Source: Bacteroidota bacterium
GTDB taxonomy: Bacteria > Bacteroidota > Bacteroidia > UBA7662 > CANHCV01
Length of the DNA stretch: 64,000 nucleotides
NCBI GenBank assembly: GCA_947501265.1
Contig: CANMVY010000007.1
Span: forward strand, 1-64,000
Reading direction: 5' to 3'
In this document: piece after piece, positions 18,093 through 27,679 of the stretch
Numbering within the stretch: the stretch's first letter is position 1
How the letters are laid out: the number at the start of each line of letters is the position of its first letter
Program-made: the position numbers and the translations under genes
The notes under the pieces: generated by a model
What the model was told of the DNA's origin: nothing
Database searches by the model: none
The model's input: only the letters and a program-made list of their open reading frames with translations

Positions 18093-21000
18093 ATGATGAA
18101 CAGCGGATACCAAAATTTAATTCAAAAAATTGACGAATTTATTCGGAAGTATTACAAAAACCGAATGATGCGGGGTGGGTTATGGTGCTTGGCTACTTTC
18201 CTCTCGTATTTTTTGATTTTGGTTGTGCTGGAGCATTTTGGAAGATTTGAAACCGGCGTTCGAACTTTTCTTTTCTTCTCTTTCGTTGCCGGTTTTTTAG
18301 GACTTTCTGTTTATTTCATTTTCATTCCGTTTTTAAAATTGCGGAAAATAGGAAGTGCCTTAACTCACGAACAAGCAGCGGCCATCATCGGTCTTCATTT
18401 TCCGGAAGTATCCGATCGATTGCTGAACGTTTTGGAACTCAAAGCTAATCTATCCCAATCTCAGAGCGATTTGGTTGCCGCCGCCATCGATCAAAAAGCA
18501 GCTCAGCTGAAATCTGTTCCCTTTGCGGCCGCCATCGATTATTCGAAAAATAAACCGATTCTTAAGTACATTCTTCCATCCGTTTTGGGTTTGGTGCTGT
18601 TGCTTATTTTTCAACCCAGCTTCATCACCGGTTCAACCGAACGTTTGGTGAAGTTCGACCAGCATTTCGAAGTGCCGGCGCCCTTCACTTTCGTTCTGGA
18701 TCCCAAAACACCGTCTGAGGTATTAGAAGGAACCAATCTTCCAATTTCTGTTCAGGTGGTTGGGGATGAATTTCCTGATCAAGCGTACATTCAGGTTGGA
18801 GAACATCGATTTAAAATGGCGAAAAAAGCGAAAAATGCTTTTGAGTTCCAATTGGAAAACCTCAGGAACACAACTGAAATTCGATTTTCTGCGAACGGTT
18901 TTCAATCCATTCCCACAACCATCGAGGTTTTGCCCAAGCCCATCGTTGCCGGTTTCGATGTTTGGTTGGATTACCCAACGTATTTGGGTAGAACCGACGA
19001 GCGAATTTCCAACGCTGGAGAATTGGAAGTGCCAGCTGGAACTACGATTCGTTGGAGCATCAATACTCAAAAGGTTGATGAAATTGGTTTCCTTTTTCAG
19101 GGGAAGCTCGAACGCATCAAAGTAAAAGAATCACCCACTCAATTGGTAAGAAAGGTTTTGCAAAATAGCCAATATGGCGTTTTTGGTACCAATGCTTACG
19201 TCAAAAAAACCGATACTGTTCAGTACCAAATATCTGTTATTCCAGATCAATATCCGGGAATTTCTGCATCCATGGAAATGGATAGCAATCAGTCGGCAGT
19301 TCGATTTTTCTCGGGAGAAATTTCCGATGATTACGGAATTACAAAATTGGTATTCCATTACGAAAAGTCGTTGCAAGGGAAAAAATCTGGAAGCGGGGAG
19401 CAACGCTTGGAAGTTAGGAATTCCCTTCGACAAAGTTTTATTCATGGTGTTCAACTTGATAAATTGGATTTGAAACCCGGTGAAGAAGTAAGCTTTTGGT
19501 TTGAGGTGTGGGACAACGATGGAGCGACCGGCACAAAATCAACCAAATCATCTTCCTTGGTTTATCGAGAACCAACTGAATCCGAAGCCGAGAAAAAAGA
19601 AGATCAAAATAACCAAGCCATCAATCAAAAGTTGAACGAATCTTTGAAAGAAATTCGGAAGATTCGAAAAGAAACCGAGAAGATTTCTCAGAAATTGATG
19701 GATAAAAAAGACCTTAATTTCGATGATCAAAAGAAGTTAAAGGAATTGATGCAGCGACAGCAGCAAGTAACCAAAAACATTCAGGAGGCTCAGAAATTAA
19801 ACGAGGAAAATAAAAAAGACCAGGAACGGAACAACGAACCGCTGAGTGAGGAGTTGATGGAAAAGCAGCGGATGGTGGAGGAATTGTTCGACAAAGTGGT
19901 AAGCGAGGAGTTGAAGAAGATGATGGAGGAATTGAAAAAACTCCTGGAAGCCGAGAACAAAGAGAAATTTAACGAAGATGCCAAGAAATTCAATTTAGAC
20001 AACAAAGAGTTGGAGAAAGAATTGGATAAAATGGCGCAGATGCTTAAGCAAGCGCAGTTGGAAGAAAAGCTAGAGCAAACCGCCAATGAAATTGAAAAGC
20101 TCGCAGAGCAACAAGAAAAGTTGGCGGAACAAAGCGAAAACAAAAACAACAAATCCGAAGACCTCAAAAAGAAACAAGACGATTTGAACCAAAAATTCAA
20201 CGAGTTGGATCAGAAACTTCAACAGTTGGAGGAGGAAAATAAGAAATTGGAGGACCCAAAAGAATTGGGCGACCTGAATGAAGAAAGTGGCGACATTCAA
20301 AAAGATCAAAAAGAGAGTTCAGACCAATTGAACAAAGGAAATAAAAAGTCAGCCTCCGAAAAACAAAAACAGGCCGCCAATCAAATGAAACGGATGGCCA
20401 ATCGGATGAAGGAAAGCATGGAACAAGACCAAGAAGATCAGTTGGAAGAGGACATGCGTGCGCTTCGTGCATTGATGGAAAACTTGGTAAAATTCTCTTT
20501 CAATCAGGAAAAAGTGATGGAGGATTTAGGAAAGAATCCGAATTACAACAATACCTACGTTCGCATTGGACAAGATCAGCGGAAGTTAAAAGATGACGCC
20601 AAGTTGATTGAAGATTCGTTGTTTGCCCTTTCCAAACGCGCACCCCAAATCAGTTCTTACATCAATAAAGAAGTAACCGGCCTTCAGTCGAACCTGGACA
20701 AAGCCATCAAAGGGTTGGCCGATCGCAACACCTATGAGGCAAAATCCAAGCAACAATACACCATGATGCATGCCAATAATTTGGCCGTGATGCTTTCCGA
20801 ATCCTTCAAGCAAATGCAACAAGACATGTCGGAAATGCAGCAAAAGAAGCAACAAAAACAGCAAAAGGGTGGAGGGCAGTGCACCAAACCCGGTTCTGGA
20901 AGCAGCAAAGGCAAAAAGCCCAGCATGAGCAACATGCGTGAGATGCAGGAACAGTTGAACAAGCAGTTGCAACAAATGCGGGAACAACAAAAGAACGGAC

Positions 21001-21500
21001 AGAAACCTGGGGAAAAGCCGGGGGATAAACCTGGGCAAAAACCTGGGGGAGGGAAACCCGGGCAAGGCGGGCTTCCGAGTTCAGATTTTGCCAAAGCCGT
21101 TGCCCGCCAAGAAGCCATTCGGAGGGAACTCCAAAAAATGGCCGACCAATTGAAGAAGGAAGGTGGATCAGGCTTGGGCGATTTGGATAAACTCGCCAAA
21201 GAAATGGAGAAAACCGAAGAAGAATTGGTAAATAAGCGATTGTCTCCGGAAACTTTAAAACGCCAACAAGATATTCTTACTCGATTGTTGGAAGCAGAGA
21301 AGGCGGAAAGGGAACGTGAACAAGACCAAAAACGCGAGTCTAAGTCGGCCAAAGAAACGGCCCCAATTCCTCCAGCAGCTTTGGAAGAATATCGGAGGAA
21401 ACGGGAAAAGGAATTGGAAATGTACCGCACCTTGCCGGCCGAGTATACGCCATTTTTCAAGCAAAAAGTGGAAGATTACTTCCGTAAATCGGGTGAATGA
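18093..21500 (+). CDS. DUF4175-family membrane protein with long charged coiled coil
   Basis: The 1135-residue product has three N-terminal membrane segments (about 24-46, 54-80 and 155-172), an extended beta-rich region (about 180-500), then about 350 residues of Glu/Lys/Gln-rich coiled coil. A Gln- and Pro-Gly-rich linker with KPGEKPGDKPGQKPGGG repeats follows before a final helical part. The architecture fits the DUF4175 family of Bacteroidota, whose role is unknown; an envelope scaffold is plausible. The ATG at 18093 is preferred to an in-frame TTG at 18081. It overlaps the following ATPase gene as ATGA. The charge pattern makes long spurious reading frames on the other strand. Confidence 0.78.
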   Translation: MMNSGYQNLIQKIDEFIRKYYKNRMMRGGLWCLATFLSYFLILVVLEHFGRFETGVRTFLFFSFVAGFLGLSVYFIFIPFLKLRKIGSALTHEQAAAIIGLHFPEVSDRLLNVLELKANLSQSQSDLVAAAIDQKAAQLKSVPFAAAIDYSKNKPILKYILPSVLGLVLLLIFQPSFITGSTERLVKFDQHFEVPAPFTFVLDPKTPSEVLEGTNLPISVQVVGDEFPDQAYIQVGEHRFKMAKKAKNAFEFQLENLRNTTEIRFSANGFQSIPTTIEVLPKPIVAGFDVWLDYPTYLGRTDERISNAGELEVPAGTTIRWSINTQKVDEIGFLFQGKLERIKVKESPTQLVRKVLQNSQYGVFGTNAYVKKTDTVQYQISVIPDQYPGISASMEMDSNQSAVRFFSGEISDDYGITKLVFHYEKSLQGKKSGSGEQRLEVRNSLRQSFIHGVQLDKLDLKPGEEVSFWFEVWDNDGATGTKSTKSSSLVYREPTESEAEKKEDQNNQAINQKLNESLKEIRKIRKETEKISQKLMDKKDLNFDDQKKLKELMQRQQQVTKNIQEAQKLNEENKKDQERNNEPLSEELMEKQRMVEELFDKVVSEELKKMMEELKKLLEAENKEKFNEDAKKFNLDNKELEKELDKMAQMLKQAQLEEKLEQTANEIEKLAEQQEKLAEQSENKNNKSEDLKKKQDDLNQKFNELDQKLQQLEEENKKLEDPKELGDLNEESGDIQKDQKESSDQLNKGNKKSASEKQKQAANQMKRMANRMKESMEQDQEDQLEEDMRALRALMENLVKFSFNQEKVMEDLGKNPNYNNTYVRIGQDQRKLKDDAKLIEDSLFALSKRAPQISSYINKEVTGLQSNLDKAIKGLADRNTYEAKSKQQYTMMHANNLAVMLSESFKQMQQDMSEMQQKKQQKQQKGGGQCTKPGSGSSKGKKPSMSNMREMQEQLNKQLQQMREQQKNGQKPGEKPGDKPGQKPGGGKPGQGGLPSSDFAKAVARQEAIRRELQKMADQLKKEGGSGLGDLDKLAKEMEKTEEELVNKRLSPETLKRQQDILTRLLEAEKAEREREQDQKRESKSAKETAPIPPAALEEYRRKREKELEMYRTLPAEYTPFFKQKVEDYFRKSGE

Positions 21501-21901
21501 TGCGGCGCGTAGAATGGACATCCACTTTGGAGTCTTTGGGCTTAATTGAACCGCTTTTGCAGGAGATGGAAGAGTTACATACGGTGTTGTCGCCAGTCGA
21601 ATTACGACTTTTGCTTTCCGAGGCGGTGACCAACGCCATTCAACACGCCAATCAATTGCAGGAGCAAAAAAAAGTGATCATCGAGTGGTGCAGGGGAGAG
21701 GAAGCGCCTTGGCAATTGGAAGAGCAGTTTCGATTGAATTCTTGGGTTTTTTCCATCCAAGATGAAGGAGATGGGTTCGAAATGGAGGAGGTGCCGGTTC
21801 CTTGTGAAATGCCGGGCGGACGCGGGGTGTTTATTTTAAAATCGCTTACGAAATTTGTTTGTTACCGCAACGAAGAGCGGAGATTGATCTTCATCATCTA
21901 A
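21497..21901 (+). CDS. GHKL ATPase, RsbW/anti-sigma-factor type
   Basis: The 134-residue product is a stand-alone histidine-kinase-like ATPase domain. The N box is LLLSEAVTNAIQHAN, the G1 box is IQDEGDGFEM and the G2 region is GGRGVFILKSL. This single-domain form resembles RsbW/SpoIIAB serine kinases that act on STAS anti-anti-sigma partners. No STAS or PP2C gene is seen in the window, so the partner is unknown. It is coupled to the DUF4175 gene by an ATGA overlap, which suggests that both work together. The 3' end overlaps the convergent DUF2279 gene by 8 nt. Confidence 0.85.
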   Translation: MMRRVEWTSTLESLGLIEPLLQEMEELHTVLSPVELRLLLSEAVTNAIQHANQLQEQKKVIIEWCRGEEAPWQLEEQFRLNSWVFSIQDEGDGFEMEEVPVPCEMPGGRGVFILKSLTKFVCYRNEERRLIFII

Positions 21902-22763
21902 ATCCGCGCACCTGAATTCCTTGGATTTTAGAATACTCCAGAGCGGGAAAGGGGAATTTGAAGTAATTCATCAAGAAAAAGGTCTTCTTCAAAAATTTAC
22001 TTTTGGTTGGCACCTTGGTAAAATCAATATCTAAACTCGCGTAAAATTCGGAATACCGAGGAGATTTAGAATAATCTTGAATTCCCGACGCATTCTCAAA
22101 AACATTGTCTCCGCCGCCGTAATATCCGTTGATTCCGTAACCGACCGACGCTAGGAGAAAAGGGTATTTCTTCGAAATGGGAACACTCAGCCAATAGGTT
22201 TGGCCATTGTAGTTTTTGAGCATTCGCGAAACGGGACCATTGCCAAACATTTCAGGTCGAACTTCGGCAATAGGATTATTAAGGTAACTGTACTTGAAAC
22301 AAAAATTTCTACTTTCTGGCTTGAGGGCTTGGTAGGTGCCAAGTAATCCTCCGAAAGTATTGGCGATGAGATCTCCAGGCGATGCCCCCCAGCTCTGAGA
22401 TTTACCGTCGAGGTATTCAATTCCGGTTAAGAAAATCACTCCTGACATTCCGCCCCACCATGCCGACTGTTTGGATGTGAATCCGGTAGCACGCATGGCA
22501 GCAACTCCACCTCTTGAGATTTGATAGCAGGTGTGCGCATGTCCTAATTTATCCATTCCTCCCCATTCATGATTGTCGTTGAACCAATGAAAGGAAGTGG
22601 TTTGATTGTTGGAATACCATTGGCTATTTAAAAGACCAAAGGTTGTTCCGCAAAAAGCCGTGTAACCGGTGCCCAGAAACCATCGGTTTCGAAGGGTGTC
22701 GATGTTCTGTGAAAACAAGAATATGCTTGATAAAAGAAATGTGCTAGTCCAGAAAAGCTTCAT
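21894..22763 (-). CDS. DUF2279 exported protein
   Basis: The 289-residue product starts with a signal peptide (MKLFWTSTFLLSSIFLFSQ). The core with FNDNHEWGGMDKLGHAHTCYQ, then IEYLDGKSQSWGASPGDLIANTFG matches DUF2279 (YfiM-like), a family of envelope proteins of unknown function. Hydrophobic stretches at about 60-110 could be membrane-associated. The ATG at 22763 lies inside the end of the upstream gene (20-nt overlap) and is chosen because it gives the signal peptide; a 22-residue upstream extension is cysteine-rich and implausible. Confidence 0.82.
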   Translation of the reverse strand: MKLFWTSTFLLSSIFLFSQNIDTLRNRWFLGTGYTAFCGTTFGLLNSQWYSNNQTTSFHWFNDNHEWGGMDKLGHAHTCYQISRGGVAAMRATGFTSKQSAWWGGMSGVIFLTGIEYLDGKSQSWGASPGDLIANTFGGLLGTYQALKPESRNFCFKYSYLNNPIAEVRPEMFGNGPVSRMLKNYNGQTYWLSVPISKKYPFLLASVGYGINGYYGGGDNVFENASGIQDYSKSPRYSEFYASLDIDFTKVPTKSKFLKKTFFLMNYFKFPFPALEYSKIQGIQVRGFR

Positions 22764-23895
22764 ATTCTTTTTGCTTTTGCAGCAATTGATTCCAAATGAT
22801 GTTGTTTTTGGGATTTTCCAGCAAATCATACATCAAAGGTGCAATGGCTCGAGGAACTGGGGTGGTATTGATTTGGAAAAGGCGTTCTTTAGAAGATGTC
22901 GCTAAATAGGTTGTTATTGGAAGATTATTGACGCTGAGATTGAATTGGTAGAGCTGCTGAAACGAAATGGTGTCGGGTTGAATTCCCGATTTGTACAAGA
23001 GAATGATATCTTTTGCTTCTGAAAGGAGTTCATTTGATTTCCAAGAGATTTTCCTTCGAACAATGATTTGTTCAATTTCGGGAAAATCAAAGTTGATAAA
23101 ATCGTGATTGGAAAAAGGAAATGTATTGAAATATTCTTCAGGTTTCTCGCTAAAAAACTGGGAAATAAGGTCAGAAATCACTTTTCCAACAGGGTCATAA
23201 AGGGAGTGATTGGCGTAGATGAAATGTTGCATCTTTTGAGAGGCGTCCACTGAGTTGTTCTCTGTAAAATGAAACTTTGATTTGAGTTTAGTTTCAAACT
23301 CTACTCCTTGAACGTCATTGAAAAATCTGCCAGCAAAATAAATGACCTCACCAGAGAATCCTCTTTTATGAATCCAATCGTTGAAGTGGATTTCACAATT
23401 CCCATTCATATTGGATGGAATAATCGCGTTGGAGAGGTCGTTTTGAAGTTGCGAATAGGGAAAATAAATCAGTTCAATGTTTTTTACTTCTTTCGTTGAT
23501 TTCCCTTTCTTACCTGAAATAATTTCTTCCTTTTTAAGAATGATGGATAAGCCACCTTGTGCAATTCGAACGGAATCCTTTTCAAAATCCCATTGCTCGT
23601 ACAAAAAAATACCGTCGGCCGAATCCAAACGTTTCTGGTAGTATTTTTCAATCAGCGGGATGTCGGAAGTTTGAATTTTTTGTGTGCAGGACAAGTCGGT
23701 AAATCCATAAATTTTACCCAATCGAAGTTGCAAATACAAGTGATTTAAAAGCGCTTGAGTAACGTTTGTTCCCCAAGTGCTATCTTGTTTTTGAACCAAT
23801 ATTTGGGTAATGGCTTTGTTTTGCGCATGAGAGGTTTGGCCCAAAAGGCAGAAGGTAAGCAACGGAAAAAACAGAAATAACTTCTTGGGAAGCAT
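22744..23895 (-). CDS. Exported protein of unknown function
   Basis: I do not recognise the family of this 383-residue product. It has a signal peptide (MLPKKLFLFFPLLTFCLLGQTSHAQ) and no further membrane segment. The mature part is rich in aromatic and charged residues, with segments such as CEIHFNDWIHKRG and LYDPVGKVISDLISQFF. It probably acts in the periplasm or outer membrane. Its end overlaps the DUF2279 gene by 20 nt, so the two form an operon. Confidence 0.7.
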   Translation of the reverse strand: MLPKKLFLFFPLLTFCLLGQTSHAQNKAITQILVQKQDSTWGTNVTQALLNHLYLQLRLGKIYGFTDLSCTQKIQTSDIPLIEKYYQKRLDSADGIFLYEQWDFEKDSVRIAQGGLSIILKKEEIISGKKGKSTKEVKNIELIYFPYSQLQNDLSNAIIPSNMNGNCEIHFNDWIHKRGFSGEVIYFAGRFFNDVQGVEFETKLKSKFHFTENNSVDASQKMQHFIYANHSLYDPVGKVISDLISQFFSEKPEEYFNTFPFSNHDFINFDFPEIEQIIVRRKISWKSNELLSEAKDIILLYKSGIQPDTISFQQLYQFNLSVNNLPITTYLATSSKERLFQINTTPVPRAIAPLMYDLLENPKNNIIWNQLLQKQKEYEAFLD

Positions 23896-23917
23896 GAAAA
23901 AAGGTGGTAATTTTACC

Positions 23918-23951
23918 CAAAATTAAGTCTTCAACGGTTATGGATAGCAAA
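23918..23951 (-). promoter_or_regulatory. Promoter of the 23895 minus-strand operon
   Basis: On the minus strand TTTG (23948-23951) is followed after 22 nt by TAATTTTG (23918-23925), both perfect consensus elements. The box is 22 nt from the ATG at 23895. The -33 element lies inside the divergent gene that starts at 23940. Confidence 0.62.
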
Positions 23952-24377
23952 TTATTTAACGAAAATTTCGCCAAAATTCTAGAAATACGCAAAGAACTCA
24001 ATTCCATGGAGTTTAATTCTGCCAAATACGATGAATTGGAAGAAGTTTTAGCCGATTTAGAAGATGATTTTATGGAAGATTTTGGAGATGAGTTGGATGA
24101 AGTGATCACCAAAATTCATCATACTCTTTGCCCCGAAATCGAATCGGCTCACCCGATGGCTTATTTTGCTCGTAATTATACCGAAAGTGAATTTGTTCCT
24201 GGAGATTATGAAATCAATACCGGCGATGGAATAAAAATCATTGCTGAAATCAAAGGCAAAAAAGTTCGCGGAAGTTTGGTTTGGTTACCGAACCCTGCCC
24301 GATTGGTGATGATTTCTGCAGAAGATATTTTGGTTTTGTGGAATTCTGAAAAATCCGAAGAAGTTCACTTGGGGTAA
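23940..24377 (+). CDS. Small acidic protein of unknown function
   Basis: The 145-residue product is predicted cytoplasmic, with no signal peptide. An acidic helical N-terminal half (KYDELEEVLADLEDDFMEDFGDE at about 33-55) is followed by a beta-rich C-terminal half (GDGIKIIAEIKGKKVRGSLVW). I know no function for it. The ATG at 23940 (MDSKLFNENF) is preferred because the longer frame lies in the divergent promoter region. It precedes the aldehyde dehydrogenase gene by 26 nt. Confidence 0.65.
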   Translation: MDSKLFNENFAKILEIRKELNSMEFNSAKYDELEEVLADLEDDFMEDFGDELDEVITKIHHTLCPEIESAHPMAYFARNYTESEFVPGDYEINTGDGIKIIAEIKGKKVRGSLVWLPNPARLVMISAEDILVLWNSEKSEEVHLG

Positions 24378-24403
24378 ACTTTTATGCCCATTCGGCCGTT
24401 CTA

Positions 24404-25783
24404 TTGCCAGTGAACTATCCATCCTTTCATACCATCAATCCCTTTTCTGAAGAAATCATTTCGGAATACCGTTTTGACACCCTTCAAACGTTGGAGTCGA
24501 AACTTCAAATTGCCCATCAATCCTTTCTTCATCATAAAACAACCTCGATTTCCACTCGAATCGAATGGTTGAAGTCTCTGATTCCAATTCTTGAATCTTC
24601 AAAATTCCATTGGTCAAGTCTCGCAACCATCGAGATGGGAAAGCCTCTTGTTGAAGCTTCGCATGAAGTTGAAAAATGCATCGGACTTTGTCATTATTTC
24701 ATTGAAAATGCCGAATCATTTTTGGCACCTGAGATGATTCCTTATTCCAAAAAAGCGGTTGTAACCAAGTCGCCCGTAGGAGTCGTTCTTGGAATAATGC
24801 CTTGGAATTATCCGTTTTGGCAGGTATTCCGCTTCGCAATTCCGGCTCTCATGTCCGGAAATGCCGTTGTTTTAAAACATGCCCCCAATGTGACTGGGTG
24901 TGCCTTGGCCTTGGAAGATGCGTTCAAAAATTCCTTGTTTCCTGAAAAACTATTTCAGGTGGTATTGGCCGATGTGGATCAAACCCAGCGGTTGATTACC
25001 GATGAACGGGTACAACGGATTTCGTTCACCGGCAGCAACGAAACCGGATTTAAAATTGCTATGGCTGCCGGATCAGTTGGAAAAAAATGTGTCCTTGAAT
25101 TGGGCGGCTCCGATCCCTTCATCGTTTTGAACGATGCTCCCTTAGGTCTCGTGGTTCCACAAGCCATTAAATCTCGCTTCATCAATGCCGGCCAAAGTTG
25201 CATTTCTGCAAAACGGTTTATTGTTCACTCTAGTTTGTACGATGAGTTTGTTGAAAGAATGATTCAAGAGATGCAAAAATTGAGTTTTGGTAATCCGCTC
25301 GAACCCTCAACGCAAATTGGCCCATTAGCCAGGAAAGATTTGCAATCCAAAGTTCTCAATCAAATTCAATCTGCGAAATCCTCGAACAACCAGTTGCTGT
25401 TCGAAGCCGAGGTTCCTTCCGAGGGTTACTTCGTGCCTCTGATGCTTTTTGGCAACATCAACCGATATTCTACGCTTTGGAAAGAAGAAGTTTTTGGTCC
25501 GGTTGCTTCGGTTATTCCGTTTCAACAGGATTCAGAACTGATTGAATTGGCTAACGATACAAAATTTGGGCTTGGAGCAAGTATTTGGAGTAAAGATGTA
25601 GAAAAAGCATTTACCTTGGCGCAACACATCGACGCTGGAAATGTCTATGTAAATGAAATGATGAAAAGTGATTTCGAATTGCCATTTGGAGGAACCAAAC
25701 AATCGGGCTTTGGAAAAGAATTATCCAAATCGGGAATGATGGAATTCGTCAATCTGAAAACTTCAATAATATCTCCATTATGA
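24404..25783 (+). CDS. NAD(P)-dependent aldehyde dehydrogenase (succinate-semialdehyde type)
   Basis: The 459-residue enzyme oxidises an aldehyde, most likely succinate semialdehyde, to the acid. Motifs in order are MPWNYPFWQVFRFAIPAL (substrate and cofactor channel), ISFTGSNETG (Rossmann turn), the general-base Glu in VLELGGSDPF, the catalytic Cys in NAGQSCISAKRF and the C-terminal ELPFGGTKQSGFGKE. The start is a TTG at 24404 or a GTG two codons later. It overlaps the mbnP-like gene by ATGA. The substrate is inferred only from overall resemblance. Confidence 0.88.
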   Translation: MPVNYPSFHTINPFSEEIISEYRFDTLQTLESKLQIAHQSFLHHKTTSISTRIEWLKSLIPILESSKFHWSSLATIEMGKPLVEASHEVEKCIGLCHYFIENAESFLAPEMIPYSKKAVVTKSPVGVVLGIMPWNYPFWQVFRFAIPALMSGNAVVLKHAPNVTGCALALEDAFKNSLFPEKLFQVVLADVDQTQRLITDERVQRISFTGSNETGFKIAMAAGSVGKKCVLELGGSDPFIVLNDAPLGLVVPQAIKSRFINAGQSCISAKRFIVHSSLYDEFVERMIQEMQKLSFGNPLEPSTQIGPLARKDLQSKVLNQIQSAKSSNNQLLFEAEVPSEGYFVPLMLFGNINRYSTLWKEEVFGPVASVIPFQQDSELIELANDTKFGLGASIWSKDVEKAFTLAQHIDAGNVYVNEMMKSDFELPFGGTKQSGFGKELSKSGMMEFVNLKTSIISPL

Positions 25784-26553
25784 AAAAACTTGTCTTATTA
25801 ACCTTGGGAGTAGTCCTGTTTTTTTCATCTTGCAGAAGAAAAACTGGTCCGGATTGTTGTCCGCCTGTCGAACCCGTTGGTAGCATCGAAGTTCATTTGA
25901 ACCATTTGTGGGGAACCGATACCATTGTTCGAAATTCTGGAAAGTATGTAACTGCCAATGGAGATACGGTTATGATTTCAGATATCAAAGGATTGATTTC
26001 AAATTTCAATTTGGAGTTTACAGATCAAACATCCTTCGCGGTAGACGATTATTTTTATTACAAACTTTCTAATTCATCCACCAATACGTTAGTTTTATCG
26101 GGTATTCCTGATGGTGGTTATAAAAAGATGGGTTTTTTCATGGGGGTGGATTCAACAGCAAACCATTCTGATGTTACAATTTACCCAAGAACCAGTGCAT
26201 TGAGTACCTACCAAGCCGGTGGAGAAATGCATTGGAATTGGGCTGATGGATTTATTTTTACCAATATTACTGGGAATTATCGACCAGCCAATGCTTCCCG
26301 ATACAAAGGATTTTCTTTTCATTTAGGCATGGATCAAAATTTGGTGAAGTTTTCTCTTCCCGTTCCAACTTTTACCATTTCAGGCGATTCTCGATTAGTA
26401 GAGATCAATATGGATTGGAAAGAAATGTTTGAATCGCCCAATTTGATCAATATTGCATCTCAGGAAGTGACCCATTCTACCTCAGGTGATACGTTGGCAA
26501 CACGCCTTTCGGCCAACATGTTCAATATGGTTAAAATTGGCTCAGTGAAATGA
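25780..26553 (+). CDS. MbnP-like copper-binding lipoprotein
   Basis: The 257-residue product has a lipoprotein signal (VVLFFSSC, lipid Cys18) and matches the MbnP family. Known MbnP proteins bind copper through histidines and a kynurenine made from Trp by the di-heme enzyme MbnH. Candidate ligands here are His39 and His42, the HWNW motif (His151, Trp152, Trp154) and His181 in FSFHLG. Two MbnH-like genes follow directly, which strongly supports the call. An extra CC pair lies just after the lipid anchor (residues 26-27). The start overlaps the aldehyde dehydrogenase stop (ATGA). Confidence 0.85.
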   Translation: MKKLVLLTLGVVLFFSSCRRKTGPDCCPPVEPVGSIEVHLNHLWGTDTIVRNSGKYVTANGDTVMISDIKGLISNFNLEFTDQTSFAVDDYFYYKLSNSSTNTLVLSGIPDGGYKKMGFFMGVDSTANHSDVTIYPRTSALSTYQAGGEMHWNWADGFIFTNITGNYRPANASRYKGFSFHLGMDQNLVKFSLPVPTFTISGDSRLVEINMDWKEMFESPNLINIASQEVTHSTSGDTLATRLSANMFNMVKIGSVK

Positions 26554-26554
26554 T

Positions 26555-27679
26555 GTGAAGAAAATCATTGCCATTGGAATTCTTTTTGGGGTTTTCTTGT
26601 ACAGTTGTGTGCACGAGCCTATGGATGGAGAGTCGTTTTCCGATCCCACCCCCTACGTTTTCTCTACCCCTGCAGGATTCCCCCCACCCAACTTGCCATC
26701 CGACAATCCGTTAACCGTTGAAGGAATTGAACTGGGAAGGCGTTTGTTTTACGATCCCATTTTAAGCGCAGATTCCACAATTTCCTGTGGCAATTGCCAC
26801 GCCCCCAATGCATCTTTTGCAGATACTTCTCGCTTTTCAAAGGGCATTCGTGGGCAGTTTGGGTACCGACAAAGCATGCCACTTTTCAATTTGGCTTGGG
26901 TAAATGAATTCTTTTGGGATGGACGAGCATCCAGCTTACGAAAACAAATCCATTTCCCCATCGAAGATCCCGTTGAAATGGGAGAACGAGTTGGAAATGT
27001 AGTTCAAAAATTGAATCAGCAACCACGTTATCGAAAAATGTTTAAAAAAGCATTTCAAGTCAACGAGGTGACCGATACACTGATGTTCAAAGCCATCGAG
27101 CAATTTTTGTTAACCATGGTTTCTTCCGATTCCAAGTTTGATCAATGGAGAAGGGGAGAGGTTCAACTGAGTCAGCAAGAATTGTACGGATTGCAAATTT
27201 TTGAAAAAGAAATCTATAATACCACCGTGACGGATGTTCGGTTGATTCCACCTCCTCCAGGAACTTTGGTGGGCGCAGATTGTTTTCATTGCCATGGTAA
27301 CAGGAACAACCCATTTTTTAGCAATAACTTCGGTTACCAAAACAACGGATTGGATGCAGTTCCTTCCGATTCAGGACGAATGCTTGTAACCAAAGATCCC
27401 ACCGATTACGGTAAGTTTAAAATTCCCACCCTTCGAAATTGGGGATTCACATTTCCATACATGCATGATGGACGTTTTCAAACCATCGATCAAGTGTTGG
27501 ATCATTACGAAAAGCCCAATCCATTGTCGCCCAATTTAGATCCAGGAAGCATTGGGAAGTCGGCCACTTACGGATTGAGGTTGCGGGTTTATGAGCGAAC
27601 TGCCTTAAAGGCCTTTTTGAACACATTGAACGACACGGCGTTCACCACCAATCAGCGCTACCAAAGCCCTTTTCGATGA
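26555..27679 (+). CDS. MbnH-like di-heme peroxidase, complete motif set
   Basis: The 374-residue lipoprotein (lipobox FLYSC, Cys18) belongs to the CCP/MauG superfamily and probably oxidises a Trp in the adjacent MbnP. It has two c-type heme sites, Cys78-Cys81-His82 (CGNCH) and Cys243-Cys246-His247 (CFHCH). The inter-heme motif FFWDGR has Trp121, the position used for electron transfer in this superfamily, and FPYMHDGRF carries Met303. The start is GTG at 26555, one base after the mbnP stop. Its stop overlaps the next di-heme gene by ATGA. Confidence 0.87.
   Translation: MKKIIAIGILFGVFLYSCVHEPMDGESFSDPTPYVFSTPAGFPPPNLPSDNPLTVEGIELGRRLFYDPILSADSTISCGNCHAPNASFADTSRFSKGIRGQFGYRQSMPLFNLAWVNEFFWDGRASSLRKQIHFPIEDPVEMGERVGNVVQKLNQQPRYRKMFKKAFQVNEVTDTLMFKAIEQFLLTMVSSDSKFDQWRRGEVQLSQQELYGLQIFEKEIYNTTVTDVRLIPPPPGTLVGADCFHCHGNRNNPFFSNNFGYQNNGLDAVPSDSGRMLVTKDPTDYGKFKIPTLRNWGFTFPYMHDGRFQTIDQVLDHYEKPNPLSPNLDPGSIGKSATYGLRLRVYERTALKAFLNTLNDTAFTTNQRYQSPFR

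Noticed and set aside
20990-21070. Possible tandem repeat array
   Set aside because: The repeated KPG-type codons are a short Pro-Gly linker in the DUF4175 protein, with imperfect units; they do not form a DNA repeat or CRISPR.
20732-21460. 242-codon minus-strand open frame inside the DUF4175 gene
   Set aside because: It mirrors the Gln/Lys/Glu-rich coiled coil and gives a Ser/Cys/Phe/Leu-rich low-complexity product; this is a codon-bias artefact.
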